From assembly GCA_034670405.1 (NCBI GenBank), contig JAXDDX010000038.1, forward strand, positions 2,479,501 to 2,543,500: a stretch of 64,000 bases of DNA. Direction: 5' to 3'. Source of the DNA: Hoplostethus atlanticus. Its lineage: Eukaryota > Chordata > Actinopteri > Trachichthyiformes > Trachichthyidae. The notes under the pieces are model-generated. The model was not told the DNA's origin and ran no database searches. It saw nothing but the letters and a program-made list of their open reading frames with translations. Of the stretch, positions 1 to 17,943 are shown piece by piece; the first letter of the stretch is position 1; every line of letters begins with the position of its first letter. The translations under genes were made by a program, and so were the position numbers.

Positions 1-1026
1 ACTTGGCGTTCATCTTTTTTTCGTTCATTTGAAATAGCTAAGCAGCTAGCTAGCTAATGTTAGCTGGTATCGTTTGCGAGCTAAAAGAAAATGTCACAGA
101 TAATAGCGTCCCTCCCAGGTGACGGCACGCTGCAAATAACTGGTTACCACATGTTTATTATCACGACTGGTGAGTTTGGTCATATCGGTGTAGCAAAACT
201 TGGAAGCCAGGCTACTACAGTACTAATTTGATGGGCATGGGAGGGCACATCTGGTGACTGAGGTGACTGCTGCTGATGCTACCAGCTGAGCTGATGTTGG
301 CCTCGGGTCCTCGGGTGGAGCTACTTAATCCACTCATCTGGCCATATCACTTCCATGTATGGCATGTTTCAGTTGGAGTAAATGGAGTGTAGCAGCAATA
401 ACAACAAAAATAACTGAGCGTGGCTATGAGTTTTGATGTGATACGACTGTAGCAAGACAAGCTAATGTAACTTAGGGGGGAGTGGGGTAAGTTGACACAC
501 GTAATGCTCCATTGCAAAGTTTTCCACTTGTAGTTTAGGATCATGTGCATCTTTCCTGTGTTGCTGCAATTTCACAGTAATGACTAGTAGGCATGTAAGG
601 AAAGTTTGTGATGTGAATTTGACGATATGCATTGTTAAATGTTGTGTTTGAGTCTTAAATATTGTTTCAGAGGTCTTTAAAATTCAGCTGCCAACTATGA
701 ATTGGAATAATTATTTAAAAAAACAAAAAACATTTGTGACTTCAGAGGGACACAGATTTGAAAAAAACTTCTGACCCTATTCCTTTGGCTATCAAGCCAG
801 GGTGCAGAGATTCTTTTATTTACATTTCCTTCAGTCCACATTTACCATTCTCAGAGAGGATGTCTTTGTGGAAGTGGAAGTGCCAAAGTTAGCCGCTTGA
901 TATCTGGAGCTATAGGGTACACATTTTCTTTTGCTTTGAAATCAATCAAGGCTCCCCACTACTCAATTCAAATTATTTGGAGTTATTCTCAACTTGCTGG
1001 TACTGATCCTCCCCTTCTATCCTCAG

Positions 1027-2198
1027 ACGGCAACCTTGCGCCCATATCTCAACGCTGTGCGGGCCACTCTGCAGGCCGCTCTCTGCTTGGAGAATTTCTC
1101 CTCCCAAGTAGTGGAGCGACACAACAAGCCGGAGGTGGAAGTACGGTGAGTCTCTTGCTGCAACTCTTGCATCCATTTAATTGTAATGTTAGGGACAATT
1201 AGGAATTAGGGACAATTAAGCAGAAGCAGCAGGCTGGCCCTATGGATATACCATTATCGAAGTTCCCACTTATAATCCGAGTTTATATTTCTTATACCTA
1301 TGGCCAGAGACTTGGAATGGGAACAGAGTGGACTGATTGGGAACAACTTTGTATGATGGTGCATTAAGAGTGTCTGTGTGTTTTCTGTCCCCATCCAGGA
1401 GTAGTAAAGAGTTGCTTCTCCAGCCTGTTATCGTCAGCCGTAATGACAAGGAAAAGGTTCTGATTGAAGGGCTCCATCAACTCTGTCAGAGTCAGCATCG
1501 CTGTCAAGCAGGTCAGTCAGGCTGCTTACTGGTTGCCAATAGTGACATATTTTGACTGACTCAAAACAGGCCATTAGGCTATAGTAATGGGTGGCAGTTG
1601 GGTCAGATGAGGTCCTAATCCTGAAAACTCTTGACTGTAATTGATCCTGCAGGCAGATGAGATTGAGAAGATTCTGTGCCATAAATTCATGCGATTCATG
1701 ATGATGAGAGCAGAGAACTTCTTCATCCTGAGGAGGAAACCAGTGGAGGTAAGGGGTGGTTGAGAATGTGTCAGACACATTTACACTGGTGTCATATATT
1801 GTTATTCAAACGGATACATCTGATTAAAGGATCTTTAACAATCTCTTTGTCTTCCATCTTCCTTTTGCAGGGCTATGACATCAGTTTTCTCATCACCAAC
1901 TTCCATACAGAGCAGATGTACAAGCACAAGTTGGTGGACTTTGTAATTCATTTCATGGAGGAAATAGACAAGGAGATCAGTGAGATGAAGCTGTCCGTCA
2001 ATGCCAGGGCCCGTATTGTTGCTGAGGAGTTCCTCAAAAATGTGAGTTATTGCTTTTCTGTCTCTTACCCTGTTTCTTTTACCTGCGTTACCACAGCCCT
2101 ATTTGCGAAACAAGTTTTTTGTTTGCTATATTTCTGCTTTGTCTTTCATATTTATTGTAGATTTGACATTTCTTTTTGTTTTATTCTTGCAGTTCTGA
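1027..2198 (+). CDS. arpc4: Arp2/3 complex subunit 4 (ARPC4, 20 kDa), 5'-partial
   Basis: ARPC4 is a core subunit of the seven-protein Arp2/3 complex, which nucleates branched actin filaments in the cytoplasm. Visible exons are 1027-1145 ([20 protein letters not shown]...), 1399-1511, 1653-1748, 1871-2041 and 2193-2198, the last coding only Phe-stop. All have AG/GT borders and consistent phases, and they cover essentially the whole family length of about 168 residues. The exon at 1027 starts with the second codon, so the initiator ATG must sit in an upstream exon. No ATG followed by a phase-0 donor is visible at 1-1026, so that exon is probably just outside the window. Exon 1399-1511 is 113 nt where the phases need 112: an extra base in the GGGC at 1469-1472 breaks the frame after VLIEG, and the [13 protein letters not shown] sequence continues in the next frame. 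I take this as a probable sequence error in an essential gene. Orthology is very secure. Confidence 0.95.
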
Positions 2199-2730
2199 GA
2201 GAGAATACATTCCTCTTGCTGATCTTGGCCGTCACTGTGGAGGCTTCATGTCACAGGGCAGAGAGACCAGAGAAAATATGATCAGCCAAGTGAAATTGAA
2301 AAACATAAAAAGTAAAGATGTACTGACCCGTGGGGTATTGCCCTTCATCATTTAGTTGTTCCTGTGCTCAAACATATTGGTGTTTGTACATAATGACTTC
2401 TCACAACCTACGTTCATTTCTGCCTTTAGAACAAAAGATAAAATCAGGGCAGGTTCTTTATAGAGAAATCTCTAGTCAATGTTAATGAGCACAGGGCAAC
2501 ATGGAGATTTCTTTTCAGATGATTTAAACGGTTTGTTTTTTAATATAAATATTATATGCACACAAATTTAATTTTGCTATGTTTTTGTTACAACAGATCT
2601 TAAACCTTGAGGACAATGAATTGGTGCACACGTTTCTTGTCTTAGTACACAGAGTAGACCCTATTGTAGATGGAAATAATTATGAAAAGTAATGGCAGTG
2701 GAAATCAATAAAAACCTTATCGCTTGTTTG
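2199..2730 (+). other. arpc4 3' UTR with poly(A) signal
   Basis: AT-rich sequence follows the arpc4 stop codon. The first canonical AATAAA on the + strand that fits a short UTR is at 2707-2712, so cleavage is expected about 15-25 nt later. The end position is inferred. Confidence 0.55.
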
Positions 2731-5700
2731 TATGTTAGTGGGTGATTGTATCTGCTGTTGTATTACAGAGGTTAGCATGCTTTGCAGGTACTGATCTCTT
2801 TTCTGCTTCATGTACGATGGGGCTATTTCATGTGGTTCCCAGGCTATAATAAGGTTTAAGGTGCTAGTGTGTGTGACTGATGTTTGTAGCCCACTACTTG
2901 CTAATGCATTGAATATACTGTAGAATACAAGACTTAATTTCCCCCAAGAATTCAAGGTTTATTGAGATTTGACAAATTAAGAGGAACAAGGCATTTGGAT
3001 TCATATTTTCAGTAATGTATAATATCAAATGTTTAATAGTACACAAATTATACATAGAACTCTCCGACATACTGTACAATACATAAGTAAATTATACACA
3101 CACAACTTATATCAAACATGAATGTACAGTTTGCACAGTACTTTTCTTTGTACCTCATTTAAAGGACAAAATTACTGTATTGTGACAATGTGACTTATTT
3201 GGTTTATTCAGATATTTTGGAGCCAATAATTGAACGCTTATCTTAGCATTTCAGTGTATCTGAACATTTAGAAATGAAACCCACTTGAACCTCACAAAAG
3301 AATCATTTGATGCCTATGATGTGCTAAACTCAATTCTGTATCCTTTTCTGGAAAGTTGCACTATTGTGCAATAATAACTGAGGAGGGACCTTCTCTTAAG
3401 ACTTTGATTATAGGACATGGGAGCTACCTTCCAGAGAAAAGGTGTCAGTTGAGTTTACGATGGCATTTGTTCATCCTGTGGTGATCTTTGTGGTGTCCGA
3501 ACTTCATTTAAGCATGGAATGTTAGAGGTCCATTTCAGTCTTTATTTAGCCAGGGTAGGTAGAACAAGCACAATGGCTGTTTTTAGGCAACAACCTGCCT
3601 CAAACTCCATTACACACATTCACACCTGGGACCTTCCTGGCACAACCACAGACTTTTACCCGTGTCTACTTCAAGGCTTCACCTAAACAGTTGTGGATTA
3701 ATCACCTTGCTCAAGGGCACCTCGCTAGAAGTTGTTGAGGGTGGGGGACAGTATTACTCAGTCTCTCCCGAGGTTATGATACATTTTATCCATTTGATAG
3801 AAACATCTTTTGATAAACTGAAAGCATATGGCAATGTTCCCTCAGTGTAGACAATAGACAAATATAATTATGGACAATAGATGCTGAATGTTTAAGGTGT
3901 CAAGTCTTATCAATGAAAGAATAACGCTGGACCCACGTCAAAACACTGGCATTTTCCTTTAGTTTTCCTCATTAGGATTAGAGCTACAATGACAGCAGAG
4001 TACAGTTCACAACGGAGAACAGATGTATAAAATTAATTACATTAGTAAAAGTGCTTTACTAGTTGGGTCTGGGAAGATGCAACAGCTCACATCTCCATTC
4101 AGATCAGCCATGAAGCTCTCACGGCAGTCCTGGTAACTGGATCCTTCCCATACCGGTCTCATGCCTGTGGCATTCAGAGGTCCTTACAGGAAGCTGGATA
4201 AGGTCTTCACTGGAACGGAAGTGCGGTGGATTAGAAGTGAGCTGGGACCGTCTGCAGAGCGTCTTCTGTGCTGCGCTGCACAGTAACATTCTGAAACAGT
4301 GACGAGAGAGGAAATGAGTATCAGGCTCTCATAGTCCGACATTATCTGCTCGACAGTTTGGAATTGACATTTGGTCATTAAATATATCCTATCATCATAT
4401 CTATGTTCATTAACAGCAGCATAATATTTCAGGTTCTTTTGCCTGAGAGTATTTTACACATTAGGTAAAACTAGGAATAGGATAGGAATCATGGGGCAAC
4501 AAACATTTTTTTTCTTTGTTTAGCATTAAAACAAATCATGTTCTGTGAAGGGGGTTTAATGAAGAAATATTAACAGAGTTGGTTCATAGAGTACTCACAG
4601 GCCAAAGAACCGTCTAAATTTTACAAATGTCTGTTATTTTGACGTGTGATTCAGATTATCAATGGCAAGTGCTGCATCATGGACGGTGACCTACTATTGA
4701 CACTTAAATCAGAATATCCTTTTTTCTTGCCAGTGTCAAGAGGTAAAACTATTTAGTTTACTCTAGAATACAATTCATACATTTGTTGCAGAATGATGAG
4801 AAGAGTCATTCAATATCCTCTTCAAACCCCAAATGAAATGTGTCCCGTTGGTGTTCAGAATGAACTGGAGCTGTAGATACTTTCAAGCTATCGTCTGAGA
4901 GCGTTCAACCTTTGCCAATGTAACTGATCACTGATCATTTCACCAGAAAATAATAACATGAGAAAAATGATTTATTTTTCCATCTGGATGTGGCGTTTAC
5001 ATTAATTAAACCTTTGACATTTAAATAAAGACACAACAACATTTAAGCATGTGCGTTATCTAATAGCAAACTGACATTCACATCATTACTCATGAAAATA
5101 GACCGTGTGTGTGTGTGTGTGTGTACACTCTGGCATCATTGTACATCTGGAGTCTAGTTGTGGTACTGATTGATTCAGACAGGGTTTCAGTGTGCATCTC
5201 ACATATTCCTTCAACATTTAAACAGTGAACAACTGAGCAGGTTTTATGAGTTGAGAGTACAAAAATAACTAGAATGAATATGATATTGTGCAAAAATGGC
5301 TTCATATTGCATCATTCCCTATGCAACAAAAATGTATGTTCTCAGGTATATAATACATTCAATTTGTAATTTGTACACAATTATATAATATTATAAAACC
5401 ACAGAAGCTTGGTTTATAGGTATGAAAATGGCTAAAAGAACATATACAAAACGCAAACATTCATCATTATATAAGAAGTGTGACCTCTGTTGAGTTAAAG
5501 TCTACATGCCAATTCAAGACAAAACTGCAATAAGTTTTAAAACAGCATTCATGTAATATCCTTATTGTCTCATTCACTCACTCACATTCTCTCTCTCTCT
5601 CTTTCTCACACACATACAGTGGTGTGAGAAACACCACTGTATTCCAGTTCTTTCATCGCTGGGTGAAGAACACAAAAGTTGGGAAAACTGAATACAAGAC

Positions 5701-5773
5701 CTGAAAGAGAAATCTGTCCAATAAAACATCAGGATGTCCCCAATTTCTGATCCCACTGAAATTAAATGAAGAA
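2731..5773. other. Convergent 3' region between arpc4 and pfkfb4
   Basis: No coding exon is recognised here. It lies between the ends of two convergent genes and probably holds the long 3' UTR of pfkfb4 on the - strand. Minus-strand AATAAA motifs appear as TTTATT at 2958-2963 and near 4971. It also contains a (GT)n tract at about 5104-5125 and a degenerate interspersed repeat at about 3530-3790. Confidence 0.4.
3530..3790 (-). repeat. Degenerate teleost interspersed repeat
   Basis: Read on the - strand, the stretch around 3690-3740 has the order CTCAACAAC, then GTGCCCTTGAGCAAGGTG, which I recognise as a very common fish repeat. The rest is diverged and no clean ends or target duplication are visible. 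The family name is not certain. Confidence 0.4.
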
Positions 5774-11174
<5,401 letters not shown>

Positions 11175-11804
11175 CCTGGCTGTTGGACCATGCCTGTTAC
11201 CGTGTAACTGTGGTGGTGGGCTTGATGAGTCTGATTCACCAAGCTGCAGGGGGATGGATGTCATATCAGCTGAGAAACGCCAGTATCTCGTTACCGTAAT
11301 GGCAGGAAACAAAGCGCAAGAGATATTGGAGGGGGGAAACAAAGCCTGCCGCAGTTTCCTTAAGATGAAATTTAACAGAATAACTCGTATTCTTTGACCT
11401 AACTACATTAATTACTCCCCCCCCCCCCCCCTTTACTCGTTTGCTATTACAGTGTTACTGCCCAAAATGCACAATTACAGAAACAATGCTGCTCAAGCCC
11501 AGTTGGAGATAAAACGTTATATATCTGTGTGACAAAGGCTAATTTTAAAGACCCATTGAAATGTTAATAAGGTAATGACGCGGCGTAATCTGCAAAAAAG
11601 AAGCAGATGTAGAAGCAAAACAAGCCCTCAGCTGTTCACATGCAACACACATGGGCCGTGAATGTTGCTGTGAATTGAACCAATTGAAAAAGAGACAGGG
11701 AAACACATTGGCCAATGGGAGAGCGGATCCGGTGGTATGGAGGGCGTGCTGACTGCGGGGAGAGCAGATAAACATCGGCAAAAATAATGTCTCAGCTAGT
11801 TCAC
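11175..11804. other. pfkfb4 upstream flank
   Basis: This is probably the 5' UTR and proximal promoter of pfkfb4. The reading frame of the first exon stays open upstream to about 11342, but that extension is rich in Ser and Pro and unlike the family, so it is treated as untranslated. There is a C homopolymer at about 11416-11431. No TATA box could be assigned. Confidence 0.35.
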
Positions 11805-12489
11805 ACTGGTATGGCCCTTACAGTTTTTTACTATCACTAACAAGCATTTAGCTATACTTAAGATACTTTTTCTAAACTCCTAACACAGCAATACACCTAC
11901 ATCACACAATTAGCCAAATAGTTAATTTTCTGCTCAAAACCACATTTTGTTAATTAAATACTAACTCTACATTTCAAAATGCAAAAAAACGTTCTCTACA
12001 TACACTAACTCCATCAAAACACGGCAAACCCGACTCAAAATCAAATCATTCTTCAAAACACTAGCACATGTTTTCTATCCAAGAGGAACATATAGTCAAT
12101 CATAGCACAACGACTTTCAAAATACTAACAGTTGATGGCATTACAAAAACTGCATTACTTTTCATGTTTCAGTTCTACCTGCATACAATAGACAATATGA
12201 AATCCATTGTTTTTTATAATTCAGTTTCCTTTTACTGTAAACCACTGTTTTGGTTGAGTGTTGAATGTGTGCATTTTTTTGGTATTGGGTAAGCTTGTAT
12301 GTAAAGAAAATCTAAGCATTTTAGAAACGTGTTAATTGACTGCTTATTGTGTGAAAACAACATGAATTGTGTTAAAGGTATGGTCCACAACTGACGGATG
12401 TTGTGCTAATTGTGTTTAGAGTTTTGAAAATGTGACTACAGATTGGACAAACGGGTGTTAGCAACTAAAAAACTGTAAATTAGGCCAGT
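11805..12489. mobile_element. Non-autonomous DNA transposon with terminal inverted repeats
   Basis: The left end (ACTGGTATGGCCCTTACAGTTTTTTA, 11805-11830) reads as the reverse complement of the right end (12464-12489), sharing TTACAGTTTTTTA and then a run of CTAACA-like motifs. The interior is AT-rich with no coding potential. The inverted ends and composition suggest a Tc1/mariner-group MITE. I could not find a clear target duplication, so the family is uncertain. Confidence 0.5.
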
Positions 12490-12628
12490 CAACAACCTCC
12501 TTTCCATTTTGGAGCAAATAAAGTTATTTGAAGTTGAAGTTTATCAATGTCTCTAAAATGTACTTCAGAGTATCCAGTCTGTACAAGTGTTATCATTTCG
12601 TTAACTCAGGACTTCAATTACCCGCTAT

Positions 12629-12631
12629 CCG

Positions 12632-12668
<37 letters not shown>
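12629..12668. repeat. (ATT)n microsatellite
   Basis: About thirteen uninterrupted ATT units. Confidence 0.95.
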
Positions 12669-13072
12669 GTTTTTGTGTGCCATCAATGATTTTGTCAGAG
12701 TAGGTGTCATGTTTTTTTTGCCAATGATGGACATCTAATTTTAGAGAGAATGTCTTCTATAATTCTAGTCAAGATTCTTGACACCAAATCATGATTAAAT
12801 CAATCATGAAACTCAAGGCCACTAAGGGGTACTGGGGCCTGTTCCAAGAAGCAGGTTCAGCAAACTCTGAGTCTAACCCTGCACTCTGAGTTGATTCATT
12901 CCGAGATGGCCAATTCTGAGTTTTCGGTTCCAGAACGGCTGATTTGAGTTAGTTCAATCAATTTTGAGTATGTTCACCTTGAGTTAAGCGCGTGCGCATC
13001 GACAATAAAAAGCCATCATCAATGGAGGTCCGATACTATGATTCACCATGGCAACCAGCAAGCAGAAGGGTC

Positions 13073-13300
13073 GTAAAGGAGAGGGAATTGGCGTGGGAGA
13101 GAATCGCTGCCCGAGTCAATGCGTACGTTTGAATGCAGTAGTGTATTCATTTAACATTTCACCACACTTTCTTATAATATTACCTACATGTGAGAAAGTG
13201 GTTGAAAGTGGTTGAATTGAAAAAAAAATTTTTTCATTTAGGTGCAATCCCACGGGCGCAAAGCGCACTTGGCAGCAGCTGAAAATGAAATATAAAAATA
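13073..13300 (+). pseudogene. Harbinger Myb/SANT-like gene remnant
   Basis: Two coding segments separated by about 100 nt read VKERELAWERIAARVNA and CNPTGAKRTWQQLKMKYKNI. The tryptophan spacing is that of the Myb/SANT-like accessory protein of Harbinger elements, which helps bring the transposase to the element ends. The nearby ATG (about 13048) is out of frame with the first segment, and the SINE ends the second. It is broken. Confidence 0.7.
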
Positions 13301-13437
13301 TTACATTAATTTAGCAGAGGCTTTTATCCAAAGCAACTTACAAAGGTGATAGTTAACACTATGTGAGGATCGAACCCACAACCCTGAGACTGAGAGTCTA
13401 ATGCTCTACCAACTGAGCTGTCTGGGCCAGACATACT
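13295..13437 (-). repeat. tRNA-Lys-derived SINE
   Basis: On the - strand, 13437 downwards starts GCCCAGACAGCTCAGTTGG, with a good pol III A box and the B box GGTTCGATCC, closely resembling the 5' two thirds of tRNA-Lys. It is followed by the conserved fish tail TGCTTTGGATAAAAGC and a short TAATG-type end. The anticodon position reads CTC and there is no matching acceptor stem, so it is a SINE and not a functional tRNA gene. It lies inside the Harbinger element. Confidence 0.8.
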
Positions 13438-13560
13438 TCAAATGGTGTACTTGGGGTGGCAAATTAGAAAGGCAGATCTAGAAATGTAATTACTCGAACA
13501 TAAGTTAGAGGTGGGTGCATGGTCACAGGTGAAATGTGTTGTTGGAACAATATATAAATA

Positions 13561-13803
13561 CTAACTGTTGCTTTTGTATTTGTAGGAAATAAAGAAGACC
13601 AAATGAAAGGTGTCTTTATTTGACTGCTCGGGGTAGTGGTAGCTTAATCCGTGAACTGTAAACGGCATATTATATCTCGGACAGCTCTTCCATCCTGGAC
13701 ATAGAACATCTAATCGGGGTCTCAAAATCCTCTCCCGACGTGAGGCTATGCGAATTACTTCCGCTTGAATATCGATCGGGTTACCGAGGAAAGGACACGC
13801 CAT
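13561..13803 (-). pseudogene. Harbinger transposase (HARBI1-like) N-terminal fragment
   Basis: An 80-codon open frame starts MACPFLGNPIDIQAEVIRIA and continues with RERILRPRLD, the characteristic beginning of HARBI1-type transposases. The frame then loses similarity, and the DDE catalytic core is absent. Confidence 0.65.
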
Positions 13804-14030
13804 GTCCGACAGCTGCTTCAGGTTCAGCAGAGGGAGGAGACAGGGAGAAAGTCAGGGTTTGTTCAAGAAAACCTGCTAGCGAGCAGGTTAGGTTCACAGA
13901 GTCAGTTACCATGGTAACTGACTCAGCGTTTGAGTTACCTCTCTTTCTGGAACGGAAAACCCAGAGTTTCCCTCATCTCAGGGTTAACAAACTCAGAGTT
14001 TTCACTAAACGCGCTTCTTGGAACAGGCCC

Positions 14031-17000
14031 CTGATGTGTTTGGTACTTGGCCTAATGTAGTGACAAGGTTGTAACACCAGGTGGCACCATACACACTCTT
14101 TAAATGGCCCCTTTGTTTTTGATTCAGTCAACAATTACCTAACACAAGCTAGGCTATGCCTTTTACACACCATGATATTGACTTTTTGTAAAATGGAATC
14201 TGACTCATGGAGAAACTGCTCCATTCAGAGTCTGAAAGCAGTTCTGTTATCACTTCAACACCTACCTATCCGTTGACAGTGACCACAGCGAGGGGTCAGA
14301 GGACAGGGCTGCCCCAGACTAGTCAGCATGTCAGCAGGACTAATCCCATCAGCTAGACACTCTACTACATAGCCTCTAGTAAAATCCGCTGACAACTCAC
14401 AGATAAAATAACCATCTGTTACATGAAAGAAAAACAAATTATTTTTTGAATTTGTGATACAATACAGATAAAGCTATTAGAGCTGGTGTAAAGAGTCTAG
14501 ACTACTTTGCACTAGAGTGAAAGCAGGTATTTTTACACAAATTTGATGTATCAACTTAGAAATGAAACTGCACATTTTGTTAAAAAATGCTACTTTATAG
14601 AGCTACTATAAAATTCTGTGTAATCCTTTCTGAGTTTGAGTTTTGGCTGCCGGTCTGCAGATTGAATACATTGTGCAGATACCATTCTCCTGTTCGTGAA
14701 ATTTCTTCAACAGTAGCATCATTGCAAAGTCTATTTATGAGTTACTGTTCTGAGCATTAAAATGTTGTCTAATGGCTAGAGAATTTCTTGTTCCCAATGA
14801 ACATTAAGAAATGCTTTAAATGCATGGAACTGTTATTATAGATTATTTAGGCAGTCTCATAGTGGCATCCCTGTATGCCCTGACTTCACCTTTTCCTCAG
14901 ATGAATTCATCAGCAAAGGGTGCACGCTCAAAGCTTGTTTGTGTGATTAATTTTCCATAGAGCAGCTCCAGATTTTAATTCTTGATGACATCGCGGTTTC
15001 AGGTCTCCTCTGGTCTCTAGCTTTGACAGAGTCGTTCCATGTTTGCTAGATATTGATTGTACTGGCCAGACTATGAATAAATTATGTATGAATTCCTAAA
15101 TTGAGTGGTGTGGTATTGAGTGGCTTTTTAAATCATCCAGTTTACATAAGCAGGTGAAAGAGACAGATGCTGACCCATTTCTGGCAGATACGACCTTGTC
15201 ACCTGTGTATCCCACACTCCTCATCAGCATTAGCCAAATCATGCTAATCCTCACACACATTCATCATAATCCATAACATCCACAAGGTATAGCCTACACT
15301 TGTGCACCCAACCTATTTCCAGACCTTGAGCAGGAAGGAGCATCAAAGTGATCAAAGAGTTATATAAGCCAAGTGCCAATAGTCATGATTAAAATCTTTT
15401 GTCTTTCCTCAAGACCTGTGCATGTAATATGTATTGGCATCTAACAATAATGTGTGCAAGCCTGCACTCAAATGTCAACTTTTCAGGAACTAAGAAAAAG
15501 TCTTGTTTTTAACTTGACCACCATGCAGTGAGGATTCATAGGACCAAGCATAGCAGAATGATCTCAACCCATAGAAGAGCATGGAATCCTTCAACTGAAG
15601 TTGGAACATGAAAATCACCAAGAAGTTACAAGGTTTTAACATGACAACAGCGATATGCAATACACATATAGGCTAAGGCCTGAAGCCTTTAATGGGATTC
15701 TGAACATGCAGTTGAACTTTCACCCAGATAGAGCGGCGACGGAGGGAGGGAAAAGCAGAGAGGGAGCCAATCAGTGAACAAGGACCAGAGAGACTGATTT
15801 ATAGTCATCTGTCAGACTGCAGATCTGGAGGATATCAAAATTGAAAATAGAAAGCAAGGGCCAGCAGAATAGAGAGTGAGAAAGTGAGAGAGTGAGTCTG
15901 CAGCTGGCAGAGTTCCAGGTGTGGAGATGATATCCTATGGGACATACAGTCACTATAGAACCCACACAGGAATATGATCCTGTCTCAGCTCTGCTCAATC
16001 CAGTGAAGCATGCTCCACTCCCTCTGCTATAGACACACATGGGCCATCTGGGTACAACTACCTCACTACTGAAACTACCAGACACAGGCAAATATGTAAA
16101 AGTTGACATCATAATTGAATAGAAAAAATACAAAATAGATGTTTATAGTTGGTTCAACATCAATCTTAAAATTAATGGTTTGGATGGGCCTCTACAAGCA
16201 AGGGACACGTATGTAACTTGATAGCATGATTTCTTGTTTGTTTTCTGCTTAGCCCCGCCTCTCTGTGTATAGGCACATATGCAGAGCCAGGGCACAGCTC
16301 CTTCTTGCCAATGCAGCCTGAGCTCTGTTCATCCCTCATACATCTGTCACAGCAGTTCAAGCCACAGACATCAACATAATGGCAACCATATTCCTACAGG
16401 GAACAACACTGTATCTGTCTCTAAGGATAAAAAGTCTGACAGATCCTGAATTTCTCCAGTGTATGGCATTTATTGTCAACATGAAATAACAGTCATAGTG
16501 AGACGTTAACAAAGTCAGAAAGGGCCTCCAGACTCCCCACTTAAATAGACTTACACACTAGTCTATTCTAATGCCATAATTACTGAGTCATTGGATTACA
16601 TAGCGCATAGTATTAGCCTTGGTTGTCAGAGGACGTTGATATGTACATAGCCTTAAAGTCAGTGTAATGGCAAAGGATAGTGAAATGCTGTGCAGAACAA
16701 TCTCAAGTCAGGAGGTTCAACTAAATGAAAGAATGCCTTTCACCAATTTCTTTATTTGTACACAATGCTGAGGTTATATCCATCACACAAGTATACAACA
16801 GGAAAGGTTTAGTGCTAGGCTTCACGCCATATAAAAAGCAATAGGGTCAGGTTCTGGTACCTTTGACACAAGGTTGCACCTGTTACCTATGTTATCCCAA
16901 AACCAAGATTTGGGGCCCAAATAAACAATCTAAAGAGTTTACAGTAAATGTATTGCTCACAATTAACAAAACATTGATTAAGATAAACATGTTCTATGGC

Positions 17001-17500
17001 TACTACATACAAGAAATAGATGATAGAAGGCATTTAAGAACATGTTAACAAACCATGTATGTAAAATTAAAACACTCATTAAAACTCTCAAACACCTTAA
17101 ATTTGAGAAATAAAAAACATACGTATTTTACATAGCCTTGATAGACCAACAGTTTGTGATTTTCCTTTGAAAACATAACAGTCTTGGTGGTCTGTATGTT
17201 TGTGATTTTTATTATTGATAGATTTGAGTGGTGAAGCTGTCTTGTTATTGTTGAATTTACAACCACTGGGTGAGCCAGGTGGTCCTCAAAGGGGCCCATG
17301 AGGAGACTCCAGGGGTCCCCAGCAAAATGAACATAAGAGCCTAGAGGTTAGCACAATGAGAAACTGTCTTGTTTTGATCATAGACTAATAATAACACAAT
17401 CTTCTCAGGTAGGATTCTTTGGGACACAACCTAATCAAATGGGGGGTCCATGGTCTAATCTGGAGTTCTTGACAAAAAAGACCCTGAAGTGTATTTTGTT
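14031..17500. other. Intergenic stretch, no gene recognised
   Basis: Unique-looking AT-rich sequence. The longest open frames (for example 15771-16133 on the - strand) show no domain, no biased codon use and no flanking splice pattern that I can recognise. It might be intronic if pfkfb4 uses the candidate upstream exon near 17.95 kb. Confidence 0.35.
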
Positions 17501-17943
17501 TGGGAACCTGTAGACAGGGGTCCTGCTTACATCCACTGCACTGGCTGGATGTCACTCGCATCACTGTCAATCTACCAGTTAGCTTACTGGCTAGCTAGCC
17601 AGCAGTTGCAGCAGAGCTAAGCAGCAAATGAGAAGACGCTAGCTAACCTAGTATCCTTGACATTTGCAAAGTGACTAACATTTTTTTCCACATAAAACAC
17701 GAAATATCCCCTCTTCCCCACATATCACCGGTGGCTACCACAGTCTGCCCTGCCTGTCTCCCGGAGAAAGCCTTGTCAGCGCTCAAGCATGCCTACGTGA
17801 CAAGCTTGTTTACTTCATGCGCCTGCTAGCCTACACACTGAAGCTGCGCTGCCCTAGCACTCCCAACTCCTTCATCGCACACAATGTCAAATGGCAAGTC
17901 TCAAAAAAGCGCAGTGTCAACTCTGCTGGAGTTTACACCCTAC

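Larger units (their letters stand above)
12833..14030. mobile_element. Internally deleted PIF/Harbinger DNA transposon
   Basis: The ends are long inverted repeats: the left begins GGGCCTGTTCCAAGAAGC and the right end, reverse complemented, begins identically. The flanking base triplet is CTG on both sides, matching the CWG target duplication described for fish Harbinger3. Inside, the + strand at about 13073-13300 carries two pieces of a Myb/SANT-like DNA-binding protein, ERELAWERIAARVNA and, after an intron-like gap, CNPTGAKRTWQQLKMKYKNI. The - strand at 13561-13803 carries a fragment resembling the start of HARBI1-type transposase (MACPFLGNPIDIQ..., RERILRPRLD). This is the usual two-gene convergent layout with most of the transposase missing, so the copy cannot move by itself. 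A SINE is inserted in the middle. Confidence 0.8.

Noticed and set aside
91..169. ATG with a donor at 170 as the first exon of arpc4
   Set aside because: The frame ends in phase 1, while the next arpc4 exon starts in phase 0, and the peptide is unlike any ARPC4 N-terminus.
13360..13437. A tRNA gene on the - strand
   Set aside because: A and B boxes are present, but the acceptor stem does not close and it runs straight into the conserved SINE tail.
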